This document shows positions 1 to 8,634 of a DNA stretch of 41,860 bases, piece by piece (within the stretch, counting starts at the first letter, position 1; each line of letters starts with the position of its first letter). The notes under the pieces were generated by a model that had not been told where the DNA came from, did no database searches, and saw nothing but the letters and a program-made list of their open reading frames with translations. Origin of the DNA: Lachnospiraceae bacterium. GTDB lineage: Bacteria > Bacillota > Clostridia > Lachnospirales > Lachnospiraceae. Location of the stretch: contig JAJBTX010000132.1 in the NCBI GenBank assembly GCA_020860645.1, positions 1-41,860 on the forward strand. The letters run 5' to 3'. A program made the translations under genes and the position numbers.

Positions 1-48
1 GGTTTCATAACCCCATTGGTGCCTTTCGCAGAAAGGCGGAATATAGGT

Positions 49-1191
49 ATGAAAAAGAACGGCATTGGCAAACGCTATCTGATTAATTTTATTGCAACAG
101 CGGTGTTCTTTATCCTCACTTTGGTGATCTGCGGAAACGGCGGCAGCAGGATGAAGCTGAGCATCGTCCCGTCTATCTGGCAGTGCTGCTACCTGATTAT
201 CATGGCCGCTTCGCTGAACCTGGTACTCGGCTTTCTGGGACAGCTCTCCCTCGGGCACTGCGGCTTCATGGCGGTGGGCGCCTACAGTGCGGCGCTGATC
301 TCGCTTGCGTTTCAGCGAGCCGGATTTTATGAGGAGAAATCCGGTATTACTTTCCTGCTCGTGCTGCTGCTCAGCATCGTGGCGGCGGGCGTCCTGTCCG
401 CTCTCCTGGGCGTGCTTGTCGGCATTCCGGCGCTGCGCCTGAAGGGCGACTATCTGGCGATCATCACGCTGGGCTTCGGCATGATCATCGTCAACGTCAT
501 CAACAATATTCCCTTCTGCGGGCAGCAGGGCCTCGGACAGGGGTCCGCGTCCTCCGCGCTCTACGCGACGGGGCTTGGATTTTCAAATGATGAAAAGGCG
601 CAGTATCTCTGGGTGGCGCTTCTGGTGGTGATTCTGTGCCTGAGCCTGATGTTCATGTTCGTTCGCTCGAAGTACGGCAGGGCAGTCCGTTCTATCCGGG
701 ACAATGAGATCGCCTCCGAGTCTTCCGGCGTCAATGTGAATTACTATAAGGTGCTGACCTTCACAGTCTCTGCCTTTTTCGCGGGGGTGAGCGGCGCGCT
801 CTACGCCTGCAGCAATGCGGCGCTGGCGACGACCTCCTTCGCGTTCACGAACGGTTCGATCCTGAATTCTGTGTTCATCGTCGTCATGGTGGTCGTGGGC
901 GGCATGGGCTCCCTGACCGGCTCGGTCATCGCGGCGGTCGTGCTCTTCCTTCTGAACTACACGATCAAGAACGGCGCCTGGGTGGCGGCGCTGCCGGCAT
1001 TTCTGCAGAATGTATTTACCTACCCGATGCTCGTGTACTCGATCGCGCTGATCATCGTCATCGTATTCCGGCCGAAGGGCATCATGGGAAGCAGCGAGTT
1101 CGCGCTTTGCGACATCCCGAAGTGGAAGGGCTGGCTGCAGCAGTATTTCGCCTCGCGCAAAGCGGGAAAGGAGGAGATCCGGCATGAGTGA
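49..1191 (+). CDS. livM: Branched-chain amino acid ABC transporter permease LivM
   Basis: Inner-membrane permease of the Leu/Ile/Val high-affinity ABC importer. It forms the translocation pore with LivH, which is presumably just outside the window. The ~380-residue product is almost entirely hydrophobic, with many membrane segments. It carries the LivM-type stretches LNLVLGFLGQLSLGH near the N-terminus and LKGDYLAIITLGFG in the middle. I start at ATG 49 because GAAAGGCGG (31-39) lies at good spacing; TTG 16 and GTG 19 are in frame upstream but have no ribosome binding site visible in the window. The 3' end overlaps livG by 8 bp, indicating translational coupling. The family assignment is secure. 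Substrate range among branched-chain amino acids cannot be told from sequence. Confidence 0.93.
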   Translation: MKKNGIGKRYLINFIATAVFFILTLVICGNGGSRMKLSIVPSIWQCCYLIIMAASLNLVLGFLGQLSLGHCGFMAVGAYSAALISLAFQRAGFYEEKSGITFLLVLLLSIVAAGVLSALLGVLVGIPALRLKGDYLAIITLGFGMIIVNVINNIPFCGQQGLGQGSASSALYATGLGFSNDEKAQYLWVALLVVILCLSLMFMFVRSKYGRAVRSIRDNEIASESSGVNVNYYKVLTFTVSAFFAGVSGALYACSNAALATTSFAFTNGSILNSVFIVVMVVVGGMGSLTGSVIAAVVLFLLNYTIKNGAWVAALPAFLQNVFTYPMLVYSIALIIVIVFRPKGIMGSSEFALCDIPKWKGWLQQYFASRKAGKEEIRHE

Positions 1192-1957
1192 AGAGAAAAA
1201 ACCGGTACTGGAGACCAGAGGGCTCGGCATTTCCTTCGGAGGCCTGCATGCGGTGAGCGATTTCAATATTTCCATCTGTTCCGGTGAGCTGGTCGGCCTG
1301 ATCGGTCCGAACGGCGCGGGAAAGACGACGGTTTTCAACCTGCTGACCGGCGTGTATGTGCCGACGGAGGGCACGGTGCTGCTGGACGGCGTGCCGCTGA
1401 ATGGCAGGAAGGTGCACCAGTTCGTGGCCGCCGGGGTCGCGCGAACCTTCCAGAACATCCGTCTTTTTGACGATATGACGGTCATTGAAAATGTAAAGGT
1501 GGCTTTTACAAAGGATATCAAATACGGCCTGCTTGACGCGTTCTTCCGTACGCCGCGTTTCTGGCGCGAGGAGGAGGAGATGACGAAGAAGGCCATGGAG
1601 CTTCTGGCAATCTGCGGTCTGGAGGATAAGGCGGACGTTCTGGCGTCCAGTCTCCCCTATGGGCAGCAGCGCAAGCTGGAGATCGCCCGTGCACTGGCTA
1701 CAGACATGAAGGTGCTGCTTCTCGACGAGCCCGCAGCCGGCATGAATCCGACGGAGACGGCAGAGCTCCTGTCCTGTATTAACACGATCCGGGATTCCTT
1801 CGGCATTGCAATCCTGCTGATCGAGCATGACATGTCCCTGGTCATGAACGTCTGCGAGCGTATCCAGGTTATCGACTATGGCGTGACGATCGCGTCCGGA
1901 CTTCCGGAGGAGATCGCGCAGAATCCAAAAGTCATCGCGGCTTACCTGGGCGAGTGA
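1184..1957 (+). CDS. livG: Branched-chain amino acid ABC transporter ATP-binding protein LivG
   Basis: First of the two cytoplasmic ATPase subunits that power the LivHM pore. The 257-residue protein has Walker A GPNGAGKTT at residues ~41-49, an ABC signature of the LivG type (LPYGQQRKLEIARAL), Walker B LLLDEPAAGMNP, and the H-loop in LLIEHDMSLV. The YGQQR version of the signature is normal for LivG and separates it from LivF. It overlaps livM by 8 bp. Length matches the family. Confidence 0.95.
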   Translation: MSEEKKPVLETRGLGISFGGLHAVSDFNISICSGELVGLIGPNGAGKTTVFNLLTGVYVPTEGTVLLDGVPLNGRKVHQFVAAGVARTFQNIRLFDDMTVIENVKVAFTKDIKYGLLDAFFRTPRFWREEEEMTKKAMELLAICGLEDKADVLASSLPYGQQRKLEIARALATDMKVLLLDEPAAGMNPTETAELLSCINTIRDSFGIAILLIEHDMSLVMNVCERIQVIDYGVTIASGLPEEIAQNPKVIAAYLGE

Positions 1958-1970
1958 GGAGGGGAGAAAA

Positions 1971-2675
1971 ATGCTGGAAATCAAGGATTTACACGTACAT
2001 TACGGAGCCATTCACGCGCTGAAGGGCATCTCCCTGACCGTCGATGACGGCGAGCTGGTCTCCCTGATCGGAGCCAACGGAGCGGGCAAGACCACGACGC
2101 TGCACACAATCTCCGGCCTCCTGAGCGCTTCGTCCGGCGAGGTGCTGCTGGACGGCGAGAACATTCAGAAGATACCGGCCAACACGATCATCCAGAAGGG
2201 AATGGCGCATGTGCCGGAAGGGCGGCATGTCTTCGCACGCATGACGGTGGAGGAAAATCTGCGCATGGGCGCCTATATCATTCGTGACCAGAAGCAGATC
2301 GCCGACGGCCTGGAGAAGGTCTACGGCCATTTTCCGCGGCTGAAGGAACGTCGCAGACAGATGGCGGGAACGCTCTCCGGCGGCGAGCAGCAGATGCTTG
2401 CCACGGGACGCGCATTGATGACGGATCCGAAGATCCTGCTGATGGATGAGCCGTCCATGGGCCTGTCCCCGATTCTTGTGAAAGAGATTTTTTCCATCAT
2501 TCAGACGCTGCATGAGAGCGGCATCACGATCCTGCTGGTCGAGCAGAACGCGAAGATGGCGCTCGGCGTGAGCGACCGCGCTTATGTGCTCGAGACAGGA
2601 AAGATTTCCATGGAAGGATCTGCAGCGGAGCTGGCGGCGGACGACCGGGTGCGCAAGGCGTACCTCGGCGCGTAG
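1971..2675 (+). CDS. livF: Branched-chain amino acid ABC transporter ATP-binding protein LivF
   Basis: Second ATPase subunit of the importer, 234 residues. Walker A GANGAGKTT lies at ~34-42, signature LSGGEQQML in the middle, Walker B LLMDEPSMGLSP, and the LivF-typical switch ending VEQN. It starts 13 bp after livG with GGAGGGGAG as ribosome binding site. As the last liv gene it is followed after 17 bp by a kinase-like gene that appears to share the transcript. Confidence 0.95.
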   Translation: MLEIKDLHVHYGAIHALKGISLTVDDGELVSLIGANGAGKTTTLHTISGLLSASSGEVLLDGENIQKIPANTIIQKGMAHVPEGRHVFARMTVEENLRMGAYIIRDQKQIADGLEKVYGHFPRLKERRRQMAGTLSGGEQQMLATGRALMTDPKILLMDEPSMGLSPILVKEIFSIIQTLHESGITILLVEQNAKMALGVSDRAYVLETGKISMEGSAAELAADDRVRKAYLGA

Positions 2676-2692
2676 GAAAGGAGGATTCGCAT

Positions 2693-3316
2693 ATGGAACA
2701 TTATATCATCACAATTGCGCGCGAGACCGGGAGCGGCGGACACAACATCACGCGAAAGCTCTCGGAAGCGCTGGGAATTCCTTATTACGATCGTGACCTT
2801 CTGCGCATTGCGTCGGACGTCAGCGGCATTCACGAGAGGCTGTTTGGGCTGGCCGACGAGCGGATCGGGATGCGCGAGATGCTCTCCTCCGCAGAGAAGG
2901 TGTACACCGGGGAGATACTGCCGCCGGACAGCGACGACTACGTCTCGACGAAAAACCTGTTCAGTTTTCAGGCGAAGATCATCAAGGATCTCGCGGACAA
3001 GGAGAGCTGCATCATCCTGGGGCGCTGCGCGAACCGTCTGCTGATGGATCGCCCGAACGTGCTGAAGGTCTTCATCCACGCGCCGCTGGATGCCCGGATG
3101 GAGCACATTTCCGCCATCAATATGACCTGGTCCTCGAAGGATGTCATGAAAAAGATCCGCACGGAGGATAAGCGGCGCGCAGCCTACTATTACTATTACA
3201 CCGGCGAGGAGTGGCGCGACGCGGGGGAGTACGATCTCTCGCTCGACTCCGGAAAGCTGGGTGAGGATGGCTGCGTGGAGTTCATTCAAAGAGCGCTGCC
3301 GCTGTTTCTGCAATAA
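2693..3316 (+). CDS. Cytidylate kinase-like family protein
   Basis: A 207-residue P-loop nucleoside-monophosphate-kinase-like protein of the 'cytidylate kinase-like' group common in Clostridia (Cytidylate_kin2/AAA_26 type). The N-terminus carries ITIARETGSGGHNITRKL, a short P-loop variant, followed by LGIPYYDRDLL as in CMP kinases. IILGRCANRLL and an FIHAPLDARM segment match the NMP-kinase core. True CMP kinase is a separate gene in most Clostridia, so the substrate is unknown. It starts 17 bp after livF with AAAGGAGG and has a terminator right behind it, so it is likely the last gene of the liv operon. Why it sits with an amino acid importer is not evident. Confidence 0.8.
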   Translation: MEHYIITIARETGSGGHNITRKLSEALGIPYYDRDLLRIASDVSGIHERLFGLADERIGMREMLSSAEKVYTGEILPPDSDDYVSTKNLFSFQAKIIKDLADKESCIILGRCANRLLMDRPNVLKVFIHAPLDARMEHISAINMTWSSKDVMKKIRTEDKRRAAYYYYYTGEEWRDAGEYDLSLDSGKLGEDGCVEFIQRALPLFLQ

Positions 3317-3342
3317 CGTCAGGCTGACTGGCGGTTTCTGAG

Positions 3343-3369
3343 GACACCTGTTCGCGCAGGTGTCTTTTT
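3343..3369 (+). terminator. Rho-independent terminator of the liv operon
   Basis: GACACCTG (3343-3350) pairs with CAGGTGTC (3357-3364) around a six-base loop, followed directly by TTTTTC. It lies 26 bp after the kinase-like gene. Confidence 0.88.
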
Positions 3370-3408
3370 CCTGTCCGCAATATCGAGATCAGACTTTGTG
3401 AATACAGC

Positions 3409-3436
3409 TTGCACAGTTTGGTTATTCTGGTATAAT
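3409..3436 (+). promoter_or_regulatory. Sigma-A promoter of the thioesterase-helicase operon
   Basis: TTGCAC (3409-3414), a 16-bp spacer, then TATAAT (3431-3436) preceded by TGG, an extended -10. It lies about 60 bp before the thioesterase start and after the previous terminator. Confidence 0.75.
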
Positions 3437-3497
3437 TGGAACATCGGAAAGAAAAAAGAGTGTGCTGGATGGAGTTATAAGTACGGGAGGCGTCAGG

Positions 3498-3971
3498 ATG
3501 AGGAAAATGAAGCGTGTGGCCGATTCGCGGACGGAGCAGACCTACCTGGTCATGCAGCGGCATATTAACGGTTATGGCAGACTCTTTGGCGGCCAGCTGA
3601 TGATGTGGATCGACGAGCTGGGCGGTATCGTGGCGAAGCGGCATGCGGAGCATGAGATTACGACAGCCTGCATTGATCAGATGAATTTTAAAAACGCGGT
3701 TTATATCAATGATACAGTTGTGCTGATCGGGCGTATGACCCATGTGGGCCGCAGCTCCATGGAGGTGCGGGTGGACAGCTATGCGGAGTCGCTGGACGGC
3801 ACCAGGCGTCTCATCAACACCGCCTATCTGGTGGAGGTGGCGATTGATCAGGATGGAAACGGCGTGGAAGTGCCGGGCCTGATCTGTGAGACCGCGGAGC
3901 AGAAGATCGAGTGGGAGGGCGGCGAGCGCCGCTATCAGCTTCGCCGGGAGCGGAAAAAGGAAGGGTTCTGA
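3498..3971 (+). CDS. Acyl-CoA thioesterase, hotdog fold (YciA/BACH type)
   Basis: Cytoplasmic hydrolase of acyl-CoA thioesters, 157 residues. The hotdog signature HINGYGRLFGGQLMMWIDE near residue 20 contains the Asn, FGG and Asp of the YciA/BACH family. IDQMNFKNAV and VRVDSYAES follow as in relatives. I choose ATG 3498 because GGGAGG (3485-3490) is 7 nt upstream; a GTG at 3462 has no good ribosome binding site. Substrate chain length cannot be inferred. The GNAT gene starts 4 bp after it. Confidence 0.85.
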   Translation: MRKMKRVADSRTEQTYLVMQRHINGYGRLFGGQLMMWIDELGGIVAKRHAEHEITTACIDQMNFKNAVYINDTVVLIGRMTHVGRSSMEVRVDSYAESLDGTRRLINTAYLVEVAIDQDGNGVEVPGLICETAEQKIEWEGGERRYQLRRERKKEGF

Positions 3972-3975
3972 AAAG

Positions 3976-4491
3976 ATGGAAGAGATAAATATCGAGGACT
4001 GTTTTGAATTCCGGCAGATCCGGCCGGATGAGGCGGAACAGGCGGTTCGGATCGAGCAGATCTGCTTTCCGCCGAACGAGGCCTGCTCGGAGAAAATGAT
4101 GCGGGAGCGGGTCAGGGTCGCGCCGGAGACCTTTCTGGTCGCGGTGGACAGGCGAACCGGAAAAATTGCGGGTTTCCTGAACGGGCTGGCGACGAATGAA
4201 CGCCTGTTTCGCGATGAGTTTTTCACGGATGCGGGTCTGCATGAGCCGGATGGGAGCAATATCATGATTCTGGGTCTCGACGTTCTGCCGGAATACAGGG
4301 GACACTGGCTTGCGCGCGCGCTCGTGTCCGGATATGCGGCGATTGAGACGAAACGCGGCAGGAGACAGCTGATCCTGACCTGCCTGGATTCGAAGGTAAA
4401 GATGTACGAAAAGATGGGATTCCGGGATCTCGGGCTCGCAGATTCCGCCTGGGGCGGCGAGCAGTGGCACGAGATGAGCCGTGCGCTATAA
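3976..4491 (+). CDS. GNAT family N-acetyltransferase
   Basis: A 171-residue single-domain GNAT enzyme that would transfer acetyl from acetyl-CoA to an amine on an unidentified substrate. FEFRQIRPDEAEQAVRIEQ opens the fold, ILGLDVLPEYRGHWLARAL is motif A (usually RGxGxA, here RGHWLA), and KMYEKMGF is the family's C-terminal YxxxGF. ATG 3976 follows GGAAGG. The Gly-to-Trp-type change in motif A is tolerated in some relatives. It resembles small acetyltransferases found beside hydrolases in Clostridia, but no substrate can be named. Confidence 0.82.
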   Translation: MEEINIEDCFEFRQIRPDEAEQAVRIEQICFPPNEACSEKMMRERVRVAPETFLVAVDRRTGKIAGFLNGLATNERLFRDEFFTDAGLHEPDGSNIMILGLDVLPEYRGHWLARALVSGYAAIETKRGRRQLILTCLDSKVKMYEKMGFRDLGLADSAWGGEQWHEMSRAL

Positions 4492-4511
4492 TTTTCGGAG
4501 GGAGACGCTGT

Positions 4512-6626
4512 TTGGATAAAGAACAAAAGGAACTACTGATAGAATTTTACAGGGAGCAGTACCGGCAGGCCGGAAGCAAGAAGCCGCGAAGATCGGTAAA
4601 CACCGCGGAGATTCAGAAGCGTACAGAGACGCTGTTCCGTGCGGTGAAAAACGCCAGACCTTCGCGGATTAACGTTCACATGCTTGAGGAATATCACCGT
4701 CAGCTGAAAACCGTCGCGGTGTTTGGCTATCGGAAGAACCGGCCGCAGGTTGTGGAGCGGCTGAATGAAGAAATTCTGCCGAAGCTGGTTGATCTCGATC
4801 TCGGTCTGCTGCTGGAGGAGCAGAAGGAAAGCCTGGACGGAGAATTTCTCGACTGGCTGCGGCAGCAGACGCCGAACGCGATCTGTCAGGAATCACTCTT
4901 CACGATCTGCCCGCGCTATTTTCAGCACAAGGTCAAGGACCGGATTCTGGAGCTTGTGCCGACGCGGCCGGAGCTTGAGTTCGCGGAGACCCGCGAGATG
5001 CGGCGGCATTTTATCCTCCATATCGGGCCGACCAACAGCGGCAAGACCTTCCGCTCGCTCGAGCGGCTGAAGCTCGCGTCGAACGGCGTGTATCTCGGCC
5101 CTTTACGCCTGCTGGCGCTGGAGGTCTTTGAGCAGATGCAGAAATACGGCGTTCCCTGCACGATGCGCACAGGGCAGGAGTGTATCGAGGAGGAGGGCAG
5201 CCGGGTCATGGCCTCCACGATCGAGATGGCAAATTTTGAGGAAAATTATGATATCGCGGTCATCGATGAGGCGCAGCTCGTCGCCGACCCGGATCGGGGA
5301 CACTCGTGGACGAAGGCGATTCTGGGGCTGCGCGCCAAAGAAATTCATATCTGCATGAGCCCGACGGCGGAGCAGGCGATCTGTCACCTGATCGAGCTGT
5401 GCGGTGACGACTTTGAGACAGAGCGCTACGAGCGGAAGACGGAGTTAATCTGCGAGAAGAAACCTTTCGTTTTCCCGGATGATGTGAGGAAGGGCGACGC
5501 TCTGATTGCTTTCTCCAAGAAGTCCGTGCTCGATGTGGCCGGACGACTTGAAGAGGCGGGCATGAAGGCCAGCGTCATCTATGGCAGCCTGCCGCCGGAG
5601 ATTCGCCGCCGCCAGATGCATCTCTTCCATCAGGGGAAGACGAAGGTGGTCGTCGCGACGGACGCGATCGGCATGGGTCTGAATCTGCCGGTGCGCCGGA
5701 TTGTATTCCTGCAGGCGGAGAAATTTGACGGGGTAAGCCGCAGGCCGCTGACCACCTCGGAGGTCAAGCAGATCGCCGGGCGCGCGGGCCGTTTCGGCAT
5801 TTACAATAAAGGTTATGTGACCGCGATGGGAGAGCGTGAGCTCGAGCACATCCGGACGAATTTTGACCGGGAGGAGGAGCCGCTGACGGAGGTGAACCTC
5901 GGCTTCCCGCAGATTCTGCTCGATATCCGGGGACCGCTCGATGAGATCATGAAGATCTGGCATTCCGTAACGCCGACCGCGCCTTTCGTGAAGGAAAATA
6001 TCGACGAGGCGCTGTTCCTCTATGAGCAGGCAAAGCAGTGCAGAAATATGATCGACGGCTTTGAGGACAAGCAGCTTCTCTACAAGATGATCACCTGTCC
6101 GATCGACATCAAGGATCATGAGGTGGTCGAGCTATGGCTGAATTATTGCTGCAGCTACACGGCGGACGTTTCTCTTCTCAAACCGGTGCTGCTCCGGGAC
6201 AGAAAGGGCGGCATCCAGCAGTTCGAGACCTATTATAAGCAGCTGGATCTGTATTATCAGTTCTCCCAGCGGATGCAGAAGGTGATCGATGAGGACTGGC
6301 TGGCTGATGAGCGCGATCGGACGGAGATGGCGATCATGCGCTACCTCACGAAGGGAACGCAGAATTATATCGCGCGCTGCCGTTACTGCGGCAGGCTGCT
6401 GCCGGTGGGCGCGCCGTTCCAGGTCTGTGACAACTGCCATGACCGCGGATTTCTGCGCGGCTTTCGCAGAGGCGGTCCGCAGCGGAGAAAAAAGGATGGC
6501 GAGGAGACTGCTCCCGGGAGCGGGGAGGCGAAGCGCAGCCGCAGGCGGAGACCCCGCAGGCGCCGGAAACCAGCGGAAAATAATGAGAACCAGGGGACGG
6601 ACAAGATAGAAAGGCCTGTTTTATAA
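4512..6626 (+). CDS. SUV3-like superfamily 2 RNA helicase with zinc ribbon and basic tail
   Basis: A 704-residue ATP-dependent helicase that most resembles the SUV3 branch (mitochondrial/bacterial RNA helicases). An N-terminal helical region (~1-160) precedes Walker A GPTNSGKT (~172-179), a DEAQ-type Walker B in AVIDEAQLV (~250-255), VATDAIGMGLNL (motif V) and QIAGRAGRFG (motif VI). A SUV3_C-like region follows, then a four-cysteine zinc ribbon (CRYCG near 622 and CDNCH near 640), and a C-terminal tail rich in Arg and Lys that should bind nucleic acid. I use TTG 4512 because GGAGGGAG (4497-4504) is 7 nt upstream; an ATG at 4464 lies inside the preceding gene and has no such site. Inferred role: RNA unwinding in decay or ribosome metabolism. 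Confidence 0.83.
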   Translation: MDKEQKELLIEFYREQYRQAGSKKPRRSVNTAEIQKRTETLFRAVKNARPSRINVHMLEEYHRQLKTVAVFGYRKNRPQVVERLNEEILPKLVDLDLGLLLEEQKESLDGEFLDWLRQQTPNAICQESLFTICPRYFQHKVKDRILELVPTRPELEFAETREMRRHFILHIGPTNSGKTFRSLERLKLASNGVYLGPLRLLALEVFEQMQKYGVPCTMRTGQECIEEEGSRVMASTIEMANFEENYDIAVIDEAQLVADPDRGHSWTKAILGLRAKEIHICMSPTAEQAICHLIELCGDDFETERYERKTELICEKKPFVFPDDVRKGDALIAFSKKSVLDVAGRLEEAGMKASVIYGSLPPEIRRRQMHLFHQGKTKVVVATDAIGMGLNLPVRRIVFLQAEKFDGVSRRPLTTSEVKQIAGRAGRFGIYNKGYVTAMGERELEHIRTNFDREEEPLTEVNLGFPQILLDIRGPLDEIMKIWHSVTPTAPFVKENIDEALFLYEQAKQCRNMIDGFEDKQLLYKMITCPIDIKDHEVVELWLNYCCSYTADVSLLKPVLLRDRKGGIQQFETYYKQLDLYYQFSQRMQKVIDEDWLADERDRTEMAIMRYLTKGTQNYIARCRYCGRLLPVGAPFQVCDNCHDRGFLRGFRRGGPQRRKKDGEETAPGSGEAKRSRRRRPRRRRKPAENNENQGTDKIERPVL

Positions 6627-6640
6627 ATTTAAGAAAAAGC

Positions 6641-6669
6641 TTGTACTTTTTGGAGGCTTGTGCTAAAAT
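6641..6669 (+). promoter_or_regulatory. Promoter of tRNA-Val
   Basis: TTGTAC (6641-6646), 17-bp spacer, TAAAAT (6664-6669) with an upstream TGC. It lies 42 bp before the tRNA and close behind the helicase stop. Confidence 0.75.
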
Positions 6670-6711
6670 ACCGACAGACGCGGAGGAGGGACGCCTTCTC
6701 GCAGGGTCCGT

Positions 6712-6784
6712 GGAGATATAGCTCAGCTGGGAGAGCATCTGCTTGACGTGTAGAGGGTCACAGGTTCGAGTCCTGCTATCTCCA
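6712..6784 (+). tRNA. tRNA-Val (anticodon GAC)
   Basis: Acceptor GGAGATA (6712-6718) pairs with TATCTCC (6777-6783), discriminator A. The anticodon stem TCTGC/GTAGA closes the loop TTGACGT, giving anticodon GAC. T-arm ACAGG-TTCGAGT-CCTGC is intact except for a weak outer pair. The 3' CCA is not encoded. Confidence 0.93.
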
Positions 6785-6788
6785 CTCG

Positions 6789-6822
6789 AAAAGTCCTGAG
6801 ATTTCAGGACTTTTTTCTTTTT
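6789..6822 (+). terminator. Terminator after tRNA-Val
   Basis: AAAAGTCCTGA pairs with TCAGGACTTTT around a four-base loop, then a T-rich run to 6822. Confidence 0.9.
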
Positions 6823-6851
6823 CATGTGTTCTGACAGAGAGGAAAATACCT

Positions 6852-8555
6852 ATGAAAAAATGGATGGAGATACGAAAAGGAGCGGACTTCCAGGCGATCG
6901 CGCAGCGCTTTGGCATCAGCCCTTTTACCGCGCGATTGCTTCGCAATAAAGAAATCGTGGGGGACGAGGAGATTCAGTCCTATCTCTATGGAAGCCTTTC
7001 GGATCTGCATCCGGCCTCCCTGATGAAAGGAATACCGGAGGCGGTGCGTCTGCTGGAAGCAAAGATTGCGGCCGGTGCACAGATACGGATTATCGGCGAT
7101 TATGATATCGACGGCGTGTGTTCCACCTATATTCTGCTGTGCGGACTTCGCGCGGCCGGTGCACGGGTGGATACGGACATTCCGGATCGCATCCGGGACG
7201 GCTACGGCCTGAACCATGAGCTCGTGGAACGGGCGTACAGAGCGGGCGTGGATACGATCGTGACCTGTGACAACGGGATTGCGGCGGTGGAGGAGATCGC
7301 TTACGCGAAGGAGCTCGGCATGACGGTGATTATTACGGATCATCATGCGCTGCATGAGCAGACGCCGCCTGCGGACGTGACGGTGAACCCGCACCAGCCG
7401 GACTGCCCCTATCCTTTTAAAAATCTGTGCGGAGCGGCGGTGGCCTGGAAGCTGGTCAGCGCGCTCTGGGAATCCCTGCGGATCTCGTCGGAAGCGCTGT
7501 ATGGGGATCTGCTGATGCTGGCCGGTTTTGCAACGGTAGGCGATGTCATGGATCTGGTCGGCGAGAACCGCATCCTGGTGCGGGAGGGGCTGAAGCTTCT
7601 GCGGACGACGCGGCATTCCGGCATGTCCGCGCTGATTCAGGTAAATGAGCTGAAGCGGGAAAACCTGGCGGCTTTCCACATTGGCTTCGTGCTTGGCCCC
7701 TGTATCAATGCGAGCGGACGCCTGAGCACGGCAAAGCGTGCGCTCGAGCTTCTGGATACGGAAGATCCGGAAGAAGCGCTCGTGAAAGCGGCAGAACTCA
7801 AGGCTCTGAACGATGAGCGAAAGTCCATGACGGAGCAGAGCGTAAAGGAAGCATTCCGGCAGATCGAAAAGAACGGCTGGGAGCATGACCGTGTCATGGT
7901 CGTCTACCTGCCTGACTGCCATGAGAGCCTGGCGGGTATCGTCGCCGGACGTATCCGCGAGCGCTGTTATCGCCCGGTCTTTGTGCTGACGCGTGCGGAG
8001 GACGGCGTCAAGGGCTCCGGGCGCTCGATTCCGCCCTACTCGATGTTTGAGGAGATGAGCCGCTGCAAGGAGCTTTACACCCGTTATGGCGGACATCCGA
8101 TGGCTGCGGGCGTCTCCATGCCGGAGGAGAATGTAGAAACATTCCGCACCCGCCTGAATGAACTTTGCAGTCTGAATGAGGATGATCTGACCGAGATCGT
8201 GCATATTGATATTGCGCTGCCGTTTCAGTATGTGAGCGAGCGGCTTGTGGAGGAGCTGCATCTGCTGGAGCCCTTTGGAAAGGGCAATGAAAAGCCGGTC
8301 TTTGCGGCGCGGAACGTGCAGATTCTGGAGTCGCGGGTGCTGGGAAAGGGACAGAATGTGCTTCGCCTTACGCTGCGGGATGACAGCGGGACCTCGATGG
8401 AGGGGATTTACTTCCATGATGAGATGCAGGAAGTATTGCGGGAGCTGCAGAAAAAACCGAAATTTCATATTCTGTATTATCCGGAAATCAATGAATATCG
8501 CGGGCGGCGGACTCTTCAGATCCGCGTGCAGGACTACAGGATAGCCGGAAGCTGA
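6852..8555 (+). CDS. recJ: Single-stranded-DNA-specific exonuclease RecJ
   Basis: 5'-3' exonuclease on single-stranded DNA that acts in recombination, mismatch repair and base excision repair. The 567-residue protein belongs to the DHH phosphoesterase family: GDYDIDG (~82-88) gives the first metal-binding aspartates, and DHH is seen in ITDHHALHE (~163-165). Further motifs are GPCINASGRLS, a DHHA1-like segment with GSGRSIPPYS, and GGHPMAAGVSM. The C-terminal OB-type domain carries LLEPFGKGNEKPVF. Length is typical of the short RecJ of Clostridia. It lies between the tRNA-Val terminator and the argS promoter, so it is probably monocistronic; I see no convincing promoter of its own. Confidence 0.95.
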   Translation: MKKWMEIRKGADFQAIAQRFGISPFTARLLRNKEIVGDEEIQSYLYGSLSDLHPASLMKGIPEAVRLLEAKIAAGAQIRIIGDYDIDGVCSTYILLCGLRAAGARVDTDIPDRIRDGYGLNHELVERAYRAGVDTIVTCDNGIAAVEEIAYAKELGMTVIITDHHALHEQTPPADVTVNPHQPDCPYPFKNLCGAAVAWKLVSALWESLRISSEALYGDLLMLAGFATVGDVMDLVGENRILVREGLKLLRTTRHSGMSALIQVNELKRENLAAFHIGFVLGPCINASGRLSTAKRALELLDTEDPEEALVKAAELKALNDERKSMTEQSVKEAFRQIEKNGWEHDRVMVVYLPDCHESLAGIVAGRIRERCYRPVFVLTRAEDGVKGSGRSIPPYSMFEEMSRCKELYTRYGGHPMAAGVSMPEENVETFRTRLNELCSLNEDDLTEIVHIDIALPFQYVSERLVEELHLLEPFGKGNEKPVFAARNVQILESRVLGKGQNVLRLTLRDDSGTSMEGIYFHDEMQEVLRELQKKPKFHILYYPEINEYRGRRTLQIRVQDYRIAGS

Positions 8556-8574
8556 CCCGGCAGTCGGCGTTTGC

Positions 8575-8603
8575 TTGACAAGCTTTCCCATTTTTTCTAT
8601 ACT
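8575..8603 (+). promoter_or_regulatory. Promoter of argS
   Basis: A near-perfect sigma-A promoter: TTGACA (8575-8580), 17-bp spacer, TATACT (8598-8603). The leader to argS is only ~25 nt, with GAGGAGGAGA as ribosome binding site, so there is no room for a T-box. Confidence 0.9.
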
Positions 8604-8634
8604 TTTCTGACAGAAGCTGTGAGGAGGAGAGACG

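Noticed and set aside
1640-1700. LivG signature YGQQR instead of SGGQ as a defect
   Set aside because: It is the usual form in LivG proteins.
8556-8634. T-box riboswitch before argS
   Set aside because: The near-consensus promoter leaves a leader of only ~25 nt.
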